Assembly: GCF_031846485.1 (NCBI RefSeq)
Contig: NZ_JAVRHQ010000014.1
Location: forward strand, 1 to 64,000
DNA length: 64,000 nt
DNA from: Autumnicola tepida
Lineage (GTDB): Bacteria; Bacteroidota; Bacteroidia; Flavobacteriales; Flavobacteriaceae
Direction of reading: 5' to 3'
Positions 9,118 to 16,679 of the stretch are shown in pieces. The position numbers and the translations under genes are program-made. Numbering within the stretch: position 1 is the stretch's first letter; each line of letters starts with the position of its first letter. The notes below the pieces were generated by a model that was not told the origin of the DNA, made no database searches, and saw only the letters and a list, made by a program, of their open reading frames with translations.

Positions 9118-10221
9118 CTATTTTTTCTCCGGCCTTAAAACGGTTCTAAACCCTACATGGTCTGTTCCGGAATCTAAAGACATTCCCATTCTTGCTGAAA
9201 TCCTGTAACTGGCGCAGTAAGATTTATTGCATAAAAAAGAACCGCCTTTCATTACCTTTTGCATTTCGTAGGGATTATCTGGATTGTAAGATGTTTGTGA
9301 ACCTTCAGGATTAATTAATTCGCCCTCATTTAACGCCTGTTTATAGTAATTAACATCAAACCAGTCCGTAGTGATTTCCCAAACATTCCCGGCCATATCA
9401 TATAAGCCTATGCTGTTTGGAGGAAAGGATTTTACCGGTGCGGCATAGCTAAATCCATCTTCCGGTTTATTTTCAGTAGGAAAGCTTCCCTGCCAGGTGT
9501 TGGCATTTTCATTCAGTTCTTTTTCTTCATCTCCCCAGGTATAAATTCCGCCGTTGAGCTGCCCTTTTGCGGCTGCTTCCCATTCCGCTTCTGTAGGTAA
9601 ACTTCTTCCTGCCCATTTACAGTAGGCAAGGGCATCTTCATAAGAAACGTGTACTACAGGATAATTCATTTTACCTTCAATATTGGTTCCCGGACCGTAA
9701 GGATGCCTCCAGTCGGCACCAATTTCCCATTCCCACCACTGCGAATAATCGTTAAGATTGGTAACTTTTTCAAGGCTCTTCCTAAAAACTAGCGATCCCG
9801 GTTGCAGAATACTGTCATGTGGCTTTGGAGTACCAGCAGGTAATTGTTTCTTCATTTCTTCCCAGTCTATGGGCCTTTCAGCAACGGTCACATAGCCGGT
9901 TTCCTCTACAAATCTGGCAAATTCGGCATTGGTTACTTCGGTTACATCCATAAAGAAACCATCCACGGCAACCGGATGTGCCGGTTTTTCCCGGGGCAGC
10001 GCATAAGGATCATCTTCAGTTGCGCCCATGGTGAATTTCACGCCCGAAACCCATTTCATGCCTTCAGGCACAGCAATACTATCGGGCTTTTTTACCAGAA
10101 GTTTATAAGAAGTTGTTTCTTTCTGCGGAATGCTATCCTGATGTGTTTCCTTTTCTGAATCCTGGCAGGAAAGGAAAACTGCAGAAATAGTGATGAAAAT
10201 TATATAAGTTTTCAGTTTCAT
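9118..10221 (-). CDS. Formylglycine-generating-enzyme-like (SUMF1) lipoprotein
   Basis: 367 aa. Lipoprotein signal with lipobox FLSC (Cys19). From about residue 55 (PEGMKWVSGVKFTMGATEDD) the sequence is a complete FGE-sulfatase domain: VDGFFMDVTEVTNAEFARFV, YPVVHVSYEDALAYCKWAGR, LPTEAEWEAAAKG and GNVWEITTDWF. The C-terminal motif GGSFLCNKSYCASYR keeps both cysteines (331 and 336) that correspond to the active-site pair of true FGE (human Cys336/Cys341). Many bacterial SUMF1 proteins lack them. True FGE oxidizes a sulfatase cysteine to formylglycine. No sulfatase is in this window, so either its client lies elsewhere or it has another role. Confidence 0.85.
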   Translation of the reverse strand: MKLKTYIIFITISAVFLSCQDSEKETHQDSIPQKETTSYKLLVKKPDSIAVPEGMKWVSGVKFTMGATEDDPYALPREKPAHPVAVDGFFMDVTEVTNAEFARFVEETGYVTVAERPIDWEEMKKQLPAGTPKPHDSILQPGSLVFRKSLEKVTNLNDYSQWWEWEIGADWRHPYGPGTNIEGKMNYPVVHVSYEDALAYCKWAGRSLPTEAEWEAAAKGQLNGGIYTWGDEEKELNENANTWQGSFPTENKPEDGFSYAAPVKSFPPNSIGLYDMAGNVWEITTDWFDVNYYKQALNEGELINPEGSQTSYNPDNPYEMQKVMKGGSFLCNKSYCASYRISARMGMSLDSGTDHVGFRTVLRPEKK

Positions 10222-10403
10222 ATTAGAATATACTGAAGATGATTTCAGGCTAGCAATTTACTAAATGATATTCAAAGAGAAATTCAATTCCGCGAAAAGC
10301 AGTTCCTAATCTGAAAACCAATAATAAAACCTGCTGTATTTTTTGAAGAAGCCGGATTAAAACCTAATTTTATTTTTCAATAATATCTCTGAAACTTACT
10401 GTT

Positions 10404-11165
10404 ATGAAGAAAACTGATTTGTCCTTCTTTGCCAGCTTTTGTTTTTTCCTTGTATGCTGTATGCTCAATGCTCAAAACCCTGCCGATCTTCCTCCCGAAG
10501 CAACCGAATTTTATGAGCCTGTGCCTCCAAAAGTACAATCTGAACCGGTTTTGACTGCGCCGCCTTCAGATGCCATTATTTTATTTGATGGGACTAACCT
10601 GGATGCATGGCAAAATGCCGAAAATAATACTGAAGCCAACTGGAACATATCAGGTGATGCGTTAGTGGTAAACCCCGGAGCGGGAGCTATTAAAACAAAA
10701 CAGAATTTTGCTGATGTACAGCTGCATGTGGAGTGGAAATCCCCTGCTGAGGTGAAAGGAGAAGGACAGGGCCGTGGCAATAGCGGAATTTTCCTGATGG
10801 ATAATTATGAAGTCCAGGTATTGGATTCTTATGAGAATGAAACCTATACCAACGGGCAGGCGGCAAGCATTTATAAGCAGTCCTCTCCTTTGGTGAATGC
10901 CACCAATCCGCCTTCAGAATGGAATAGCTATGACATTATTTTCACCGCGCCGGAATTTGATAAAAACGGGATGGTATTAAACCCGGCCAAAATCACTGTT
11001 TTGCATAACGGGGTGGTGGTCCAGAATAATTTTGAACTTAAAGGCCCAACTGTATATACCGGAATTCCACATTATACGGAACATGCCGAAAAATTGCCCA
11101 TCGTGCTTCAGGATCACGGCAATCCGGTAAGTTTCAGGAATATTTGGGTAAGGGAACTGGATTAA
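10404..11165 (+). CDS. Secreted DUF1080 / 3-keto-disaccharide hydrolase-fold protein
   Basis: 253 aa with a signal peptide ending near MLNA-Q. The rest is one DUF1080 domain (concanavalin-like jelly roll): ILFDGTNLDAWQ, DALVVNPGAGAIKTKQNFAD, GRGNSGIFLMDNYEVQVLDSY, then QAASIYKQSSPLVNA and GPTVYTGIPHYTEH. Some family members hydrolyse 3-keto-glycosides; for this protein the activity is inference. It is divergent from the FGE-like gene across a 182-base spacer and followed by a hairpin terminator, so it appears monocistronic. No 3-ketoglycoside-forming oxidoreductase of the usual GMC or Gfo/Idh type is next to it. Confidence 0.8.
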   Translation: MKKTDLSFFASFCFFLVCCMLNAQNPADLPPEATEFYEPVPPKVQSEPVLTAPPSDAIILFDGTNLDAWQNAENNTEANWNISGDALVVNPGAGAIKTKQNFADVQLHVEWKSPAEVKGEGQGRGNSGIFLMDNYEVQVLDSYENETYTNGQAASIYKQSSPLVNATNPPSEWNSYDIIFTAPEFDKNGMVLNPAKITVLHNGVVVQNNFELKGPTVYTGIPHYTEHAEKLPIVLQDHGNPVSFRNIWVRELD

Positions 11166-11178
11166 CTTCTTTTATGTC

Positions 11179-11204
11179 AAGCTGAATTGGTTTCAGCTTC
11201 TTTA
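11179..11204 (+). terminator. Hairpin terminator after the DUF1080 gene
   Basis: Perfect 8-bp stem AAGCTGAA / TTCAGCTT with a 5-base loop, 13 bases after the stop codon, followed by a T-rich tract (CTTTATG). The tract is short, so efficiency is uncertain. Confidence 0.45.
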
Positions 11205-11485
11205 TGTTGAATTCTAATAAATCTTCAGAAGATTTTAAAATAAACTACCATTGACATTTTCTTTCCAATAACAATTTTCCCTTCGGTCATTTTTTTGCCT
11301 TTGCATTAATTTGATCCGGCCTATCGAAAGCTTATTGTGAAATTTGAAGAGAAAGCACCGTAAAATTTTAGGCTGTTTGAGCCTGACCTTTTTCTATCTT
11401 TAGTTGAATTACAGTGGCGAGTTTCTAAAATTTAGGTGCTGAACGAAAAATTTAGATAAGCTTTCCGTAAGCCTAGACTTTTTTG

Positions 11486-11540
11486 TTTCTTTTTTTTGCA
11501 TCCGACAACCGGAGGGAGAGGAATGCATGCAAAAAAGAAA
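11486..11540. repeat. Long inverted repeat with T/A-rich arms
   Basis: Left arm TTTCTTTTTTTTGCAT and right arm ATGCAAAAAAGAAA are reverse complements, apart from two extra T in the left arm. They enclose a 25-base purine-rich loop (contains CCGGAGGGAGAGG). As RNA it would form a strong hairpin in either direction. No gene ends close by, so it looks more like a dispersed palindromic element than a simple terminator. Confidence 0.55.
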
Positions 11541-11690
11541 GAATTCATAGGAAATTTTGTACTGAAATAAATATAAAATTTATGTAGGACAGGATTGATA
11601 AAGAATATTTCGTCATATACCTATACTGGATAATTCTTGTATCACAGGCCAAGGATACGTCCGGCATTTTAAATCCTACCATAGTCATCT

Positions 11691-11723
11691 CGAGCCTACC
11701 TTTCTGCCGCTCAGGCAGGCTCG
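11691..11723. repeat. GC-rich palindromic element (CGAGCCT...AGGCTCG)
   Basis: 7-bp arms CGAGCCT / AGGCTCG enclose a smaller GCC...GGC pairing. This kind of hairpin, with TCGAG...CTCGA flanks, resembles palindromes that recur between genes in flavobacterial genomes. It may also terminate the GH115 transcript, since it lies 50 bases after that stop on the minus strand. Confidence 0.45.
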
Positions 11724-11772
11724 AACTAACAGTATTTCAAATTATTTCATTGCTCCATTGTTACATTAACAG

Positions 11773-14637
11773 TTATTCCACCTTCACACTTTCCGGCGGT
11801 CCAAGATAAGAATCTCCAACTTCCCCGGTTTTAATGAGGATCTTCTGAATTACAATTCCGGGATCTACCGCCCAGATTTTTAAGCTGTGGTTCCCGCCAG
11901 CTTCAAGATCAAAAGAGGCAGTCACCCTGGTGGCATTATTAGCTACTGAAGTATTCCAGTCGTCCTCCGTGTCCTCCTGCAGGTTTAATATTTTAGGTTC
12001 TTTTCCATCAATGGATGCTGCAAATCTTAATCCGCCGCGATCAAGAAAATCGAGGCTTGGGGATAAAGTAAATTCCACTTCAACTTTTCCCGACTCAAAT
12101 GCATAAAATTCATATTGGAGGTAAGGATTATCTTCAGTAAATTCCTGGCCAGGCTGCATTTCTCCTGAAGACATTGCAGCGCCGGTCTTTCCTAAATTCG
12201 GAATTTCTTGCCAGGCATTTTCTCCTTCAGATTTTTCTGAATATCCCGTTGCGGGAATAGAGATATACCCGTTGCTTTCTACATAGCCTGAAATATCAGC
12301 TTCCGCGGGATTATTATGAACAGGAACAATTACTTCAACCTTTGTTCTTCCGGGGCCTTTAATTGTCAATGGAACTTCAGTAGTTCCTTTTGGCGCCGAT
12401 TTCCAGTCTACATTTACCGTTATTTCCTGGTTATCGGTTACCGTTCCTTTTTCTGAAGAAAGCTGAAGCCAGTCCTTTTTGTTTTTGATCTTGTATTTTA
12501 ACTCTTCCTGCCCTTTGTTGAAAATGGTAATTTTCGCCTCCTGATTGCTATACGGACTCAAAATTGGCAATTTTGCACTTCCCGACGCTTCCGGCCATGA
12601 TTTTTCTGAACCGCTTATCGTAACGCCCATTGCAGCATCTTGAGGTACATCAATACGGGTAACCTCAGGCATATTATTTTGCTCCGGCTGCTGCCAATAG
12701 GTGTAGCCAATATGCGTCTGGGACATCATATGGTTCCATTTACCATCAGCCATTTCGTGGTGATAGTAATCGGTAAGTTCAGCGTCTTTCTTAAAATACT
12801 CCTCTACTTTATCAGCATACTCATTTGCTGAAGCCCGGCCTTGTTCTGCATACAATTTATTCTTTGCAGCGGCAATGTAAAGCCTATTGAGGTTTGCTGA
12901 AGCCTTTACAGGAAATAAAACCAGTTGGTAAAAAGCATCTTTATATTCCTGCGGAATTTTACTATAGACGTTTTCTGCTTTTTCTTCAAGGGTATCAAAA
13001 TCTTTCAGCACCTTATCTGCTTCATTAAAATTGTTCAGGCTGTAAGTTTCGGGGCTAATAAGTTCCGGCTTTCTTCGGCTGTTGTAGTTGGTATAAGTAA
13101 GCAGTAAATCTGCGGTTTCTTCAGCATACTCCTGCGGAAATTGCTCTGCGGCCCAATTTACGGTATAGTCCCTAAGGTCTTCTGCAGCGATTTTTTCAGG
13201 ATTCCAGGCGAAATCCAGGAAAAAACTAATGGGATATTCCATAGGCTTAATATCGCCCACATTTACAATCCACAGGCGGTCTGCCCCAAAATCATAGGCC
13301 AGGTTCATCTGTTCCCAAACCCGTGAAATCTGTGTGGTGTTGATCCATTTATAGTTTCGCGGGCCACCAACATAATCATAATGATAATAAATTCCATAGC
13401 CGCCTTCCCGTGGCTCTTCTTCAGGATTTGGCAATTTGCGGATATTTCCCCAGTTATCGTCAGAAAGCAGTAAGGTAACATCATCCGGTACCCGCATTCC
13501 CTGGTCGTAGTAATCCTGCACTTCTTTATACAGCGCCCAAACCTGTGGAGTTTCTTCAGCAGGTTTCCCGGTAACTTCAGAAATTATCTGCCTTTGGTCT
13601 GCCACAATATTTTCCAGCAGGTTTATAGCCGTGCCTTCGCTCATAGGTTCATCTCCATCGCCACGCATTCCAATGGTTACCAGGCTCTCATTATCGCCCA
13701 TTCTTTCCATGCCTTTGCGCCAGAATTCCTGAAGGTTCTCTTTGTTTTTGGTATAATCCCAGGGGCCTTCACCATATTTTCCCCATTCCGCATGGGCACG
13801 CATCAAAGGTTCGTGGTGTGAAGTTCCTATCACAATGCCATAATCATTAGCCAGTTTGGGATTTTTTGGATCGTCATCATAAAACGCCCTGCCCCACATT
13901 GCCGGCCAGAGATAATTACCTTTTAGGCGTAAAATAAGTTCAAAAACATGCTCGTAAAACTGACTGTTAAAGCCTCCAAAATTTTCCATGATCCAACCCG
14001 AAAGCGCCGGTGCTTCATCATTAATAAAGATTCCGCGGTATTTTACTTTTGGGGAACCATCAGTAAATTTTCCGCTTTTCACGTAAATCTCATCAGCTTT
14101 TTTAGCAGGAACATCTGCCCACCAGTACCAGGGAGAAACACCCATTTCTTCAGAAACATCGTACATCCCAAAAATCGTCCCCCGCTTGTCGCTCCCAGCT
14201 ATTACCAGGGCTTTTTCCACATTGGGCATTGGATTCTCCACTACCTGTATGCTGAAATTTTCCCAGTTCCCCACAATCTCCGATACGTCTAATTTTCCGT
14301 TACCGGCAAGTTGATCGATAAGCGGACTTTTACCCAGCGTACCCACAATAATGGCAGTTTTGGCACTTATTTCTCCTGTGCTGTCTATCTGCGGAAGCCT
14401 TCCCGTCACCCGTTCAATATCCTGGCTCAGGTCCTCGGCTACCAGTTTTACGCCTTTAAAATCTTCAGTATTTAGATAAATTGATGGTAATTCTGAAGCA
14501 GAAGCTAAAGCAAAAGCTCCTTCTTCAGCGTTTTGGGTGATATAACTTTCCTGCGCAAAGACAAGCGCCGGAAGCAAAAAAGCAATTACACCGTAAAAAA
14601 ATCTTTTCTTTAATCTTGCTGCTGCGGAAATCTTCAT
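11773..14637 (-). CDS. Alpha-glucuronidase, GH115
   Basis: 954 aa from the chosen start (signal peptide MKISAAARL... ending LVFAQ). GH115 enzymes remove 4-O-methylglucuronic acid from internal xylose units of polymeric xylan, unlike GH67. Family blocks: GSDKRGTIFGMYDVSEEMG (~residue 148), YRGIFINDEAPAL (~200), NYLWPAMWGRAF (~241), IGTSHHEPLMRAH and GMRGDGDEPM, then a helical region and a C-terminal beta-sandwich from about residue 790. An upstream in-frame ATG at 14706 would place 23 charged residues before the signal peptide, inside the GH10 gene, so 14637 is preferred. That leaves four bases after the GH10 stop: one operon. Confidence 0.93.
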   Translation of the reverse strand: MKISAAARLKKRFFYGVIAFLLPALVFAQESYITQNAEEGAFALASASELPSIYLNTEDFKGVKLVAEDLSQDIERVTGRLPQIDSTGEISAKTAIIVGTLGKSPLIDQLAGNGKLDVSEIVGNWENFSIQVVENPMPNVEKALVIAGSDKRGTIFGMYDVSEEMGVSPWYWWADVPAKKADEIYVKSGKFTDGSPKVKYRGIFINDEAPALSGWIMENFGGFNSQFYEHVFELILRLKGNYLWPAMWGRAFYDDDPKNPKLANDYGIVIGTSHHEPLMRAHAEWGKYGEGPWDYTKNKENLQEFWRKGMERMGDNESLVTIGMRGDGDEPMSEGTAINLLENIVADQRQIISEVTGKPAEETPQVWALYKEVQDYYDQGMRVPDDVTLLLSDDNWGNIRKLPNPEEEPREGGYGIYYHYDYVGGPRNYKWINTTQISRVWEQMNLAYDFGADRLWIVNVGDIKPMEYPISFFLDFAWNPEKIAAEDLRDYTVNWAAEQFPQEYAEETADLLLTYTNYNSRRKPELISPETYSLNNFNEADKVLKDFDTLEEKAENVYSKIPQEYKDAFYQLVLFPVKASANLNRLYIAAAKNKLYAEQGRASANEYADKVEEYFKKDAELTDYYHHEMADGKWNHMMSQTHIGYTYWQQPEQNNMPEVTRIDVPQDAAMGVTISGSEKSWPEASGSAKLPILSPYSNQEAKITIFNKGQEELKYKIKNKKDWLQLSSEKGTVTDNQEITVNVDWKSAPKGTTEVPLTIKGPGRTKVEVIVPVHNNPAEADISGYVESNGYISIPATGYSEKSEGENAWQEIPNLGKTGAAMSSGEMQPGQEFTEDNPYLQYEFYAFESGKVEVEFTLSPSLDFLDRGGLRFAASIDGKEPKILNLQEDTEDDWNTSVANNATRVTASFDLEAGGNHSLKIWAVDPGIVIQKILIKTGEVGDSYLGPPESVKVE

Positions 14638-14641
14638 TTCT

Positions 14642-15778
14642 TTAATTTTTTTCGTCAAACTCAACCACCTTCCAGTACGCTTTTTTCGGCTCATAATTTT
14701 CATCAAAAAGCAGCGGATAATTTTTTCTGCCTTCTACAGGATAATGGTCAAGCCAGCTGTAATTGTCAGATACATTCCAAAAAGTAACTCCTGTCAGCAC
14801 GTCTTTATAATCCCTAAAAACTTTAAAAAACATATCATAACTTTCAATTTGCCGTTGCTCCATTTCAGGGGTAAATTCATCAGATTCGCCCTCTCTTAAT
14901 TCCCTTCGTTCCTTTTCCCACGGATAAAGGGAAACGTCGAGTTCGGTTATCTGCACGTCAAGGCCCAACGAAGAATATTTGTCTATGGCTTCCCTTAAAT
15001 CTTTTTCGGAAGGGTCAAAAATTGACCAATGTGCCTGGATTCCCACGCCGTCAATCGGGGCGCCTTTGTCTTTCAGCAGTTTTAGAAGCTTGTAAATCCG
15101 CTCCCTTTTTTCAGGAATAACGGCATTGTAGTCATTGTAGAAAAGCTTTGCTTCAGGGTCGGCTTCATGCGCATATTCAAAAGCTTTTACCAGAAAATCC
15201 TCCCCGGCAATTTCATACCAGGGGGAATTTCTTAAGAATTCTTCGGGATTGTCTGATATGGCCTCATTCACCACATCCCAGGCGTAAATTGTTCCTTTGT
15301 ACCTGGAAACCACGCTGTCTATATGGGTTTTCATCCGTTGTAAAAGCTCTTCTTTGCTCACCTGGCCGCCATCTTCAGCTTTAAAAATCCAATCGCCGGT
15401 TTGCTGGTGCCATACCAGGGCATGGCCACGCATTTTCATATCATGTTCCCGTGCAAACTCAGCAATTTTATCGGCAGCTTCCCAATAATAGCGGTTTTGT
15501 TCAGGATGAATTTCTCCCATTTTCATCACGTTCTCCGGCGTCATGCTGTTGAACTGTTCTAAAATGAGTTCTTTAGATTGACCTTCAAGTGATCTGGGAG
15601 CTACGGCAACGCCAATTGGGAAATAACCATCATAATAGTCTTTAAGCCCTTTTTCCTCTGATTTTTCTGCGGAAGCAATAGCTGCATTTTCCTCTTTTTC
15701 TTCATTATTGGATTTACAGCTGAAGAGCAGCAGTGTGCAAAGCAGAAGGAAACTTAGATTTGTAATTCGGTTTTTCAT
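14642..15778 (-). CDS. Endo-beta-1,4-xylanase, GH10 lipoprotein
   Basis: 378 aa. Lipoprotein signal with LLFSC (Cys21), then a Glu/Lys/Ser-rich linker to about residue 45, compatible with outer-membrane or surface anchoring. Single GH10 barrel: FNSMTPENVMKMGEIHP, HALVWHQQTGDW, the acid/base in AWDVVNEA (Glu172), FYNDYNA, GVGIQAHW and the nucleophile in VQITELDVS (Glu279), ending with VTFWNVSDNYSWL. It cleaves xylan backbone or larger xylo-oligosaccharides. It is first in a minus-strand unit with GH115 four bases downstream, pairing backbone cutting with uronate removal. Confidence 0.95.
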   Translation of the reverse strand: MKNRITNLSFLLLCTLLLFSCKSNNEEKEENAAIASAEKSEEKGLKDYYDGYFPIGVAVAPRSLEGQSKELILEQFNSMTPENVMKMGEIHPEQNRYYWEAADKIAEFAREHDMKMRGHALVWHQQTGDWIFKAEDGGQVSKEELLQRMKTHIDSVVSRYKGTIYAWDVVNEAISDNPEEFLRNSPWYEIAGEDFLVKAFEYAHEADPEAKLFYNDYNAVIPEKRERIYKLLKLLKDKGAPIDGVGIQAHWSIFDPSEKDLREAIDKYSSLGLDVQITELDVSLYPWEKERRELREGESDEFTPEMEQRQIESYDMFFKVFRDYKDVLTGVTFWNVSDNYSWLDHYPVEGRKNYPLLFDENYEPKKAYWKVVEFDEKN

Positions 15779-15814
15779 AATTGGATAATGTGTTCGTTGA
15801 TATTTATACCAGAT

Positions 15815-15841
15815 GGTCAGGTTGAGCGGAATCGAAACCGC
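15815..15841. repeat. Short flavobacterial intergenic repeat remnant
   Basis: GGTCAGGTTGAGCGGAATCG followed by AAACCGC lies in the 78-base spacer upstream of GH10. It resembles dispersed GTTGAGCG...CGAAACC sequences between genes of Bacteroidota. The GGTT/AACC ends can pair. Recognition is by pattern memory, not by a search. Confidence 0.35.
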
Positions 15842-15856
15842 ACTTATATAATGATC

Positions 15857-16600
15857 TTAAAATCCTATTGAATTTCCGCCGTCTATAGGCAAAATAGTTC
15901 CTGTGGTAAATTTTGATTCGGTCGTCGCATAATAAAATACAGCATCTGCAACATCTGAAGGTTCTCCAAGTTTGCCCATTGGGGTTCTGGAGAGCACCTT
16001 ATTTTTTCTTTCGGGATCGCTGTCCAGTGCCTTACCGCTCATATTGGTTTTGATGAACCCGGGAGCCACACAGTTTACCCTTATTCCAAATTCGGCAAGA
16101 TCAACAGCCATGGCGCGGGTCATTCCTTCAATAGCGGTTTTGCTGGCGGAATAGGCTATTACCTTCGGGATACCATATTGGGCGGCCATAGAACTAATGT
16201 TAATAATGCTTCCCGAATTCTTCTGTTTCATATATTTTGAAACTTCGCGGCTCATTACAAAAACGCTGGTAATATTGGTATGCAGAATAGACTGGAATTC
16301 CTCGTCGGTCACTTCCAGAAATTCCTTTTTCATATTGATCCCGGCATTATTTACCAGGATATCTATGCTGCCAGCTTCTTCAGCAATCTTTGCCACTGCG
16401 GCGGGAATATCTTTCAGGTTGTTGAGGTCCAGGATAAAAGGTTTGGCATTGGGGCCAAGTTCTTCACAGGCCTTTTTGGTTTTTTCTTCGTTTCTGCCAT
16501 TTACATAAGTAGTAACGCCGTTGTCGCATAATTTTTTAGCGGTGGCATATCCTAATCCGGCATTAGCGCCGGTAACAATTGCGGTTAGATTTTCTTTCAT
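15857..16600 (-). CDS. Short-chain dehydrogenase (sugar/uronate-type SDR)
   Basis: 247-aa classical SDR: cofactor motif TGANAGLG (residues 10-17), VNNAGINM, catalytic Ser136/137 (INISS), YSASK (Tyr150, Lys154), then VNCVAPGFIKTNM and the C-terminal PIDGGNSIGF. It has no signal peptide, so it is cytoplasmic. It resembles the FabG/gluconate 5-dehydrogenase/KduD cluster; substrate cannot be read from sequence. Flanking GH10 and GH67 genes suggest a sugar acid or sugar substrate. It is distinct from the longer SDR at 2855, which has the mannonate-type insertion. Confidence 0.8.
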   Translation of the reverse strand: MKENLTAIVTGANAGLGYATAKKLCDNGVTTYVNGRNEEKTKKACEELGPNAKPFILDLNNLKDIPAAVAKIAEEAGSIDILVNNAGINMKKEFLEVTDEEFQSILHTNITSVFVMSREVSKYMKQKNSGSIINISSMAAQYGIPKVIAYSASKTAIEGMTRAMAVDLAEFGIRVNCVAPGFIKTNMSGKALDSDPERKNKVLSRTPMGKLGEPSDVADAVFYYATTESKFTTGTILPIDGGNSIGF

Positions 16601-16679
16601 TTAAATAGGGTTTGGGAGATTTTCCCGCTTTAGAAGCCGTTTTTCTCCTTTTTCAGGTTATAGTTTTGTTCGCGGGAGA

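Larger units (their letters stand above)
11205..11772. other. Gene-free interval with palindromic elements
   Basis: No reading frame here has a plausible start and conserved protein. The stretch holds a long inverted repeat (11486-11540) and a GC-rich hairpin of the flavobacterial intergenic type (11691-11723). The latter is 50 bases downstream of the GH115 stop on the minus strand. The rest is AT-rich and shows nothing recognizable. Confidence 0.5.

Noticed and set aside
14638..14706. Longer GH115 start at 14706
   Set aside because: It would place 23 charged residues before a proper signal peptide and overlap the GH10 gene by 65 bases; the ATG at 14637 directly precedes the signal peptide.
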